This document shows positions 57,181 to 64,000 of a stretch of DNA of 64,000 nt, piece after piece. Origin of the DNA: Prostheceraeus crozeri (Eukaryota > Platyhelminthes > Polycladida > Euryleptidae); assembly GCA_907163375.1 (NCBI GenBank), contig CAJQUW010005710.1:1-64000 (forward strand). Reading direction: 5' to 3'. Made by a program: the position numbers and the translations under genes. Each line of letters starts with the position of its first letter. Within the stretch, counting starts at the first letter, position 1. The notes under the pieces were generated by a model. The model was not told where the DNA came from and searched no databases. It saw nothing but the letters and a program-made list of their open reading frames with translations.

Positions 57181-58658
57181 TCAAAGGGTACACAAGTGAG
57201 ATGAAATGGCGAAGACAAATTATCTCTCTGTTTTGCTTATATCTATAGTGAATCGGTAGACGGTAGTGGACGTATATAAAGAATTTGTGAAAATTGTCTC
57301 GAAAGTGATGAAGAACTCGAGAAAGCGTTTGCAACTCTGTTCGTACTTAGAAGTTTTGAAATTCTAATCGGTTAGTCCAATATAATCATGAGACATAGGT
57401 TTGTAGGGCATGTATATTTTTGTGTGATTTTATGACTTAAGTTGTAGTTTTCTCGGATATTGTGTAAATCATTATTTGGTTTTTAATGAAAACAATTATT
57501 TGAATCTATTGTTTTCACTTTTGTGCATGTATTTGTCTTTCATGCTGACATGGGTATCACATGGTAAAAGTGCTTTAAAAATTTGCTTATAATTGAATCG
57601 TATACCTTCACCGAGATACTGAAACATTTGTGTCGAATTCATTGAACAATTGAATGATTTTGTGTGCATGACTTTTGATGTTTACTATGATAGAAGTTAT
57701 TATTCTATCGATCGTTGAAAAGTCACTATTTTCACGATGAAGTTTACTCAGTGCTTCTGTGAATGGCAGCCAGGAATATCGAACATATGACTGTGCCTCA
57801 TTTACGTTGATATGTGCAATATTGCAATAAAGTTGAAGCCATGCCCGGGTGAATTTTCGATTTGCAAATAGGAAATTAGTGAAATTTCGAAGGACATTCA
57901 TTAAAAATCACTTTAAATACTTCTTGCAAATCGCCTATGTTAGTGCGGCTGAAATGATTGATAAATGCTGCTTTTTGTAAAGACAATATAAATCGAATGG
58001 TGAAATATTGAGTTGCATCCGCAGCTGAAAGATGAAAACAACCCTAAAAAGCTGCTACTATATCCAATATCAGGATAAAATAGGCAGCTATTCAGGTGTG
58101 TTTCGATTTTTCAACTGAGAATTCAACTCAATATCTAATTATTCTCTTACAAACTTAATCATTCATGTCTAAATCGTTCATTTAATGTGACATTATCACA
58201 AGGGATCGACGGGTTTCTTTATATAACCCCTTTATAACACATTCCATGAGTTACACGCATGAACAAGCCACATCACAAACAGAGCCAACGGGGGAGGCGA
58301 GAGTGTGAGATGAAGAACGAGATTCGCGTCACGTCTCAACGATGGCTTCTATGACAATAATTTGGTGTAAAAGTATGCACTGCAGCTTGCAGAGTGGACG
58401 CAATTGTATACCGATAGGATAGATAAGCCTTTTTGCTATTCAATGGATAATTTTTATTCAAATATTTTGTGGGTAGCACCACATCATCATGAAAGTAATC
58501 CTGATAGAGAGTTCCTGCAAACGAGTCTTATCAGTTCTATTAACGTTAAGTTACTAAATCACGACAGTACTTCGGCGTCTTGCGCCTTCAATGGTCGATG
58601 GAATTAGGTGGACAGCGAGATGTCACCGTGTGAAGCTTTATATAAAGAATGAGTTATA
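57181..58658. other. 3' region of zinc-finger gene 1 and unannotated sequence
   Basis: AT-rich, presumably holding the 3' UTR of the preceding gene. A 97-codon frame at 57608-57901 (-) is unrecognised. Confidence 0.35.
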
Positions 58659-59099
58659 TTAAGAGATGTGCTGATTATATGAATGCTTATCAAATTGTGA
58701 AAACAGATCGTTGGGTGGGAGTTCGTGTCTTCTATTGATTGTGGGTTTAGGATGTGTGATTGCTATAGCTTCTGTTATTGTTGTATCTCGTGTGTTGGTC
58801 AGTTTTCTAATGAGACCGACCTGAAAAGTCCCTATATCGCCAGCGCTAGTATGTTTTTCTATTAAGTGTTGATAAAGGGCGCTCGATGTACTTTTGTTTT
58901 TAATACCTCGTTTATGTTCTTGATACCTCGTCTTAAACATTCTCGCTGTTTTGTCGATGTAGAATTCACTACACAATCTACAGGTGTATTTGTACACAAT
59001 AAACTTTTTCCGGCAAATATTACTCTTACATTCAAGGCAAATCTCGTAATTACAAATTTGGTTATTAATCTTGTGCTTAAAAAATGATGCCGATTTCAT
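58659..59099 (-). pseudogene. Penelope-like element GIY-YIG endonuclease fragment
   Basis: Penelope-like retroelements end in a GIY-YIG nuclease that nicks the target. Here IVYKYTCRLCSEFYIDKT (residues 34-51) carries the first strand, the CxxC metal motif and a YID in place of YIG. TRYQEHKRG (57-65) supplies the conserved Arg and the E-H pair. A later segment, ITEAIAITHPKPTINRR, has the catalytic-type Glu and terminal Asn. The stop at 58659 follows soon after, as expected for the element's end. The RT that should precede it is not seen, so this is a 5'-truncated copy. Confidence 0.75.
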
Positions 59100-59249
59100 G
59101 CCATATTCCTTTGTGACTTACTTGCGCCCGTTAATCAATGCTCTCCAAAAGTTGTTCGAGGGCCTTGTTGATGCCACAGAATGCAGGACAAGCGTATGAC
59201 ATTATTGAACGGACATCAGATTCATAGATCATATGGAATTCGTTGACTG

Positions 59250-60480
59250 TCATGTTAGGTTGAAGCATGCAAGGGTCATGACATCTTGATGTTGATTCTT
59301 TGATCTGAGTGATTGAACAGGGCGTGAGAACCCCAAGTTTGCATCCAAGGTGACTCCAAGAATCTTCATGTAATTGACTACTTGAATGTCATCCGAAGTC
59401 GGTAATGTGTTAAATCGCCCGCAAAACATTTGTTGTTTTTTGAGGTGTTCAAGTTTAGCTCTTTCTTGTGGCACCATTTCTCAATATTAATCAATTCAGA
59501 TCGGATCTCATCACTAGCAAAGAACATTGATATTCATGATGAGATCCGATCTGAATTGATTAATGTTGAGAAATGGTGCCGCAAGAGAGAGGTAGACTTG
59601 AACATCTGAAAATCGAAAATAATGTTTTGCGGGCGACTTAATGCAATACCGGTTTTGTATGATATTCAAGTAGTCAATTACATGAAGACTACTGCAATGA
59701 TAGCTTGATGAACGGATATCAAATCATGTTTACCGCCAATGAATCTCGCAGCCACCGTGTAATATGCTGTACTGCGAGAGATTCTTCAAAGCGGTTTTCA
59801 CTTGCATCTCTCAACTACGAGTTGTTGTGATAGTAAGACCAGTACGGAAGATGCCTACTCCTTCAAAATCAATTGAAATAAGGAGCAGAATGCAAAATTG
59901 AACAAGGCATAATCATTTCTTTACATTAATGTATGTTCGCAGGAAGCTCTGCTCTCAAGAATACCCCTTCAATATCTGACATGCGCAACAAAGTTTGAGT
60001 AGTGCGTTTTATAGTTTCGACAATCGTTGCATCGTCAGCATATATAACACATTCTAGAGGTGAATTGATCCCATGAGGCAGCAAATAAATCAGGCCCAAC
60101 GCTTATCACTCAGGAACGCCTGACAGGGCGACGATCGATGGGCCGCAACTCCCATTAAGTTTTACACAGTATGTTGGACAAGCAAGATAAGACAGCTTCC
60201 ACTTGAGAAATCCATGATAAAGTCCCGTAGAATTCAAGAAATTGCTCAATCGGATGTGCTATTGGTAATGAAACCTTTTGATATGTCCAAATATAATACA
60301 CGAACTGCAAGAGCACTTCCACAATCCAAAGACGATGATATATGGTCCTGAATGGTCACGAAAGCGCTGGTAGTTGATCATTGAGGTCCGTAAGCGTTTT
60401 TGTACGCAAATGGTGTGCGACTATGAACCCGGGAAATGAATTACGGAGAATTAATTCAGCAGTCGACAGTGATGCGAATG
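59250..60480 (-). pseudogene. Degenerate non-LTR reverse transcriptase
   Basis: On the - strand from 60480 downward, pieces of RT appear in order: a D-x-SKGF-like motif A near 60280; a GPDLF-type block after a degenerate GVPQG near 60100; the catalytic VIYADDATI at about 60022-60048; then, past an inverted segment, a WCHKKELNLN-like thumb motif and YMKILGVTLDANLGFS near 59340-59375. This order is typical of CR1-like elements. Many stops and frameshifts. The 5' part is missing. Confidence 0.65.
59345..59705. repeat. Inverted duplication inside the RT remnant
   Basis: The segment at about 59535-59705 is an inverted, diverged copy of 59345-59515. For example GATCCGATCTGAATTGATTA is followed by GAAATGGTGCC, and GTTTTGCGGGCGA and CAAGTAGTCAATTACATGAAG also recur in mirrored order. 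The centre is near 59525. Confidence 0.8.
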
Positions 60481-61949
60481 AGTTGATGTAGTAAAGTAGT
60501 GGGTTGTGTTGATATTTGTAGATAAATCACAGATCATGAAGGACGTTCAACGGAGTGCACTGACCGACAGCTAGTGAATAGATTGCTACGATATTCCGGC
60601 CTCCCAGCGCCCTCGTTTTTCCTACTTCCTATTCCTTCGATGAAATTCCTTTTTTTGCTATTTTTTGTGACTGATGTAAATACTAGTTTAACTCAATGTT
60701 TGATATGTACATCTCTTATCTACTCTTAAATGTGATCATTTTTCATTGAGTGATCAATTGAGAACTTTTGTCATGGGCCTCGTAAATCGTGATGATTTTT
60801 CAGAGAAGACAGTCCGTGCAATCGCACAGTCAAAACTGTAGTTGTCGTGTCATCTATTGCTTGGTAATGACTGTCCAAACGCAAGCAAACCAGTCTGGGG
60901 GGGGGAAAGTGAGTGATGAAGCGGCAGATGCCTGCGATTACGGTCAGCTAGATGCTGATACTAGTGCCTTGCACACATTTCATAATGGAATTTCAAAAGG
61001 ACCGGAGGCATGTGATCGGTTGAAATGCTGTCGAATTGAACAGAGAAATTCTTTAGTGTCTCTGGCTCTCCGCTGCAAAGCTTCAGGATCTGCATGATTT
61101 TCAGGTGAAGCTTGGAGGCACAAGACCAGAGACGATGAAATGTTTTGAATGGAGATGGCGGTTTTTTGGGCAAGATCAATCCACATTCCCAAGGACGATA
61201 TGAAGGGAAGAAAGATATAATGAAGATATGGACAGGAAGGAAGCAGTCGACGTTGCTAACAAAATTGAAATCTCTCTTTGTTGTGAACTCCTTTGATGAT
61301 GTCCTGTTGCCCTTTCAGTCTCTTCAAACAAGTATCCATGATCTCTTCGATCGAATTCCGTCCGGAATTCGTTCTCATGGGAACAAGCCCGAAGTACTTC
61401 CATCACAAAGGACATTTATACTTCTTGTGACACAAGCTAATCGGAAATGCATATTGTGTTTGGAAGAGGAACAGAGACTTATGAAGTGTGAGAAGAAGAA
61501 GTGAGAAATAGAGGGAAAAGAGAAGGAATGCGACAAAATGCCATGTTTGGAAGGCCTTGGATTCAAATAAATATCGAAGAAACGGTAGAAATTGAAAGAC
61601 AGGGATGCGAGATTGGAGAAAGAAGAGGATAGCACCCAAATGATTTTGTCTTAAAATACGTTGCTCCTTGAGGCTGCGAAGAAGTTGAAGAAAGCAGTCA
61701 AGTAGAATGTTGCAACTGAAAGGAGTAGACCATGTCTGAGACCACGACGAGCAATTTGAAAGCAGTAGATGTTGAATTTCAAAGACGAGGGCGATGCACA
61801 ACATGAAATGGAGAAAAATAAACTGACAGGTAATGCCTGAAGCATTCATCCAGAAGAAGAATGGATTTTGTAATTCACAGTAGTTCCAGGATATTGCTCT
61901 TTCGTTCATTTTACTTGTTACAATATTTCACCACTATTTTGTGGTGGTC
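60481..61949. other. Unannotated stretch
   Basis: ORFs of 70-168 codons on both strands, none recognised. The 168-codon frame on - (61403-61909) is Phe/Leu/Ser-rich and looks like chance over purine-rich + strand sequence. Confidence 0.35.
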
Positions 61950-62679
61950 ACTTTCGAATTCTTGGCTATCTTATAGCCACCCCATTACCATGAAGTACAT
62001 TCAACACCTCAATTGACTTGACATTGACCTTTCATGTAGAATTCGAGAACTCTCCTTCAAGGAAATATGTTGAAATCGCTGTCCAAATTATTGTGATAAA
62101 TTATGTATGTAATTCATGCACCATGTAAAACTAGGGAACATCTTTAAATTCAAAGTCGTCCAATATTGCAAAAGTTCACATAACCACGAACTTAGAAATT
62201 GTTGGCCACACTGATGTTTGAAGAGATACATTGCATTAAACATTGTTGTTGGATTTTCACTGATCTACAGCAGTTAATTATACAGGTACAAATTATTTGA
62301 CTAAATCTCTAGTAGACTGTCTAACTTCATTGGATCGTTGACTTGCTTCAATTTGATAACTGAACCTAAAGTGTGGAAAATGGCATTTAACCCAATCCCT
62401 TGCAACGTGTAATTCCGTTGGACGAGTGTTTGCAAAATGTACCCCCACATGCATCGATGAGTGCTAATCGGTCGTCTTTATGAGTCAGGAGTATTACATT
62501 GTATTCAACAATCATCAGTGATGAAACCAAATATACTTCTTCTGGTTAGGTAAAATAAATATCAAAAAGATTCTGACAGAATCAGAATTTCAGTTATCAA
62601 TGACTTATGACTGACATTCGTTTCGTGTATTAAGACAATACTTAATTTGTGTTAAAATGTTATGTTTTTGTCGTTTCAG
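61950..62679 (+). repeat. Duplicated upstream flank of zinc-finger gene 2
   Basis: Counterpart of 55480-55972, longer by insertions. It ends at the acceptor TTTTTGTCGTTTCAG (62665-62679). Confidence 0.7.
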
Positions 62680-63654
62680 GTCCACACGGGCATGAGCAAT
62701 ATACCAGAGGTCAAAAGTGAAGTTAAAACATTCAAATGTGAGTTCTGCGAGAAGTCCGTTAGCAGTTCAAACAGCTTGATAAGGCATCGACGAATACACA
62801 CAGGCGACAGGCCGTTCCTCTGCGAAGCGTGCGGAAAGTCATTTACCCAAAAAGGTAATTTGGAATCTCATCGGCGGATGCACACAGGTGACAGACCGTT
62901 TATCTGTGAGATATGCGGGAAGTCATTTACCGATCCAAGTAGTTTGGCGAGGCATCGGCGAAGTCACACAGGAGACAGGCCGTTCATTTGTAAGATATGC
63001 GGGAAGTCATTCACTGATTCAAGTAGTTTGGCGAAGCATCGGCGAAGTCACACAGGTGACAAGCCGTTCATTTGTGAGATATGTGAGAAGTCGTTTTCGG
63101 ATTCGAGTAGTTTGGTGACGCATCGGCGAATACACACAGGCGACAAGCCGTTCCTCTGCGAAGCGTGCGGAAAGTCATTTACCCAAGGAGGTCATCTAAA
63201 ATCTCATCGGCGGATGCACACAGGTGACAGACCGTTTATCTGTGAGTTTTGCGGGAAGTCGTTTTCGTATTCGAGTAGTTTGGCGAAGCATCGGCGAAGT
63301 CACACAGGAGACAGGCCGTTCATTTGTAAGATATGCGGGAAGTCATTCACTGATTCAAGTAGTTTGGCGAGGCATCGGCGAAGTCACACAGGAGACAGGC
63401 CGTTCATTTGTGAGATATGTGAGAAGTCGTTTTCGGATTCGAGTAGTTTGGCGAAGCATCGACGAATACACCCAGGCGACAAGCCGTTCCTCTGCGAAGT
63501 GTGCGGGAAGTCATTTACCGAAAGACGTTATTTGGAATCTCACCTGGGGATGCACACAGGTGAGAGACCGTTTATTTATATTCCTCTTCGTGGCGCTTCT
63601 TCTGTACTTCTCATCCACATTTTCCACCTGTTTTTTCTCCGCGTGAGCCCCTGA
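62680..63654 (+). CDS. Poly-C2H2 zinc-finger gene 2, 3' exon, truncated
   Basis: Likely DNA-binding nuclear protein, paralogous to zinc-finger gene 1 (same acceptor, same VHTGMSNI opening). Ten C2H2 fingers of 28 residues follow; finger 1 starts FKCEFCEKSV. Fingers 2-5 and 6-9 form a duplicated four-finger block 336 bp apart (62815 and 63151). Fingers 3 and 8 both carry Asp, Ser, Ser, Arg at helix positions -1, 2, 3 and 6. Finger 9 has an HPG linker. After finger 10 a linker HTGERPFI runs straight into unrelated sequence at about 63578; the remaining 25 codons to the TGA at 63652 are not zinc finger. The array was cut by a retroelement junction. The 5' exon is not identified. Confidence 0.82.
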   Translation, partial: VHTGMSNIPEVKSEVKTFKCEFCEKSVSSSNSLIRHRRIHTGDRPFLCEACGKSFTQKGNLESHRRMHTGDRPFICEICGKSFTDPSSLARHRRSHTGDRPFICKICGKSFTDSSSLAKHRRSHTGDKPFICEICEKSFSDSSSLVTHRRIHTGDKPFLCEACGKSFTQGGHLKSHRRMHTGDRPFICEFCGKSFSYSSSLAKHRRSHTGDRPFICKICGKSFTDSSSLARHRRSHTGDRPFICEICEKSFSDSSSLAKHRRIHPGDKPFLCEVCGKSFTERRYLESHLGMHTGERPFIYIPLRGASSVLLIHIFHLFFLRVSP

Positions 63655-63848
63655 TCTCCTGCCCTACCTCCCCCTGTGGTCCCCTCCTCTGTTGTCCGTT
63701 TCCCTAGCCCTGTCCCACCTGCTCCCGTTCCGACCCAGTCCCTCTTCGCACCGCTTTGGTCCGAGACCACCTTTCCTCCCTCCTCGTTGCTGACTTGACC
63801 ATCTGGACTGACGGCTCCGTTAGTAGAGGGCTCGGACCACAAAATTAA
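63585..63848 (+). pseudogene. Non-LTR retroelement RNase H fragment
   Basis: A Pro/Cys-rich stretch followed by VRDHLSSLLVADLTIWTDGS is the linker and first RNase H strand (I-W-T-D-G-S, with its catalytic Asp) found after RT in some non-LTR elements. It ends at a stop at about 63848 shortly after GS. One in-frame stop lies upstream near 63705. It explains the abrupt end of zinc-finger gene 2. Confidence 0.6.
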
Positions 63849-64000
63849 CCAAAGTCTCTCTGAAACTGTTATTAAATCCGCTTATAAAACCTCCAAGCTA
63901 AGAGATTTTTAATAATGAACGGAATGGGTCGTTTTCACTATCACTTAGATTGTGACGTATTGCGTCCATGACATTGGTTGACGTGTGACGAATGACGCAA
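63849..64000. other. Unannotated end of window
   Basis: AT-rich. GTGACG words near the edge are not interpretable here. Confidence 0.3.

Overview
The window is nuclear DNA of an intron-bearing animal. It holds C2H2 zinc-finger exons with pyrimidine-rich 3' splice sites, THAP-domain remnants, and relics of Ty3/gypsy, Penelope, non-LTR, hAT-like and piggyBac-like elements. AT-rich intergenic sequence, many small inverted-repeat elements and frequent TAGGCCTA-type words suggest a marine invertebrate, perhaps an echinoderm or hemichordate. That placement is inference; nothing here fixes the species. I saw no tRNA, rRNA or CRISPR array and no bacterial-style operons.

Layout. 1-720: a 56-bp tandem repeat and a pyrimidine tract. 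About 1490-8005: a large inverted-repeat (foldback-like) unit with ~160/170-bp tandem units in its arms. It is interrupted by a 591-bp MITE, a 36-bp micro-palindrome and a 3.3-kb ACGTG-rich element. 8-17 kb: hairpin MITEs, a THAP pseudogene, a GC-rich short tandem array and a transposase scrap in otherwise empty sequence. 17.8-21.1 kb: nested retroelement wreckage, namely a Gmr1-like gypsy pol broken by an 820-bp hAT-like insert and a second gypsy integrase tail.

21,329-33,115: the most striking object, an 11.8-kb foldback transposon. It has matching termini, a near-perfect 9-bp target duplication (8/9), and two oppositely oriented arrays (1.9 and 3.9 kb) built from 31-bp modules. The modules share a CCGAACAAC box that also lies in the terminal repeat. 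No transposase is visible, so it is probably non-autonomous. 33,826-38,781: a young gypsy element with 98%-similar LTRs and a perfect 5-bp target duplication, but frameshifted gag and pol. 38,802-39,206: a 405-bp element with 9-bp duplications carrying a short membrane-anchor-like ORF.

39.3-55 kb is gene-poor: a second THAP remnant, RT and PHD-finger scraps, 42-bp and 38-bp tandem arrays, a pre-miRNA-like hairpin and a hAT-like MITE. 55.5-63.7 kb holds two paralogous poly-zinc-finger genes in the same orientation with duplicated upstream flanks. The first has a nonsense codon in its 13th finger and the second loses its array at a retrotransposon junction. Penelope endonuclease and non-LTR RT relics lie between them. 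The zinc-finger genes are the only plausible host protein genes I can support; most of the rest is a layered record of transposition.
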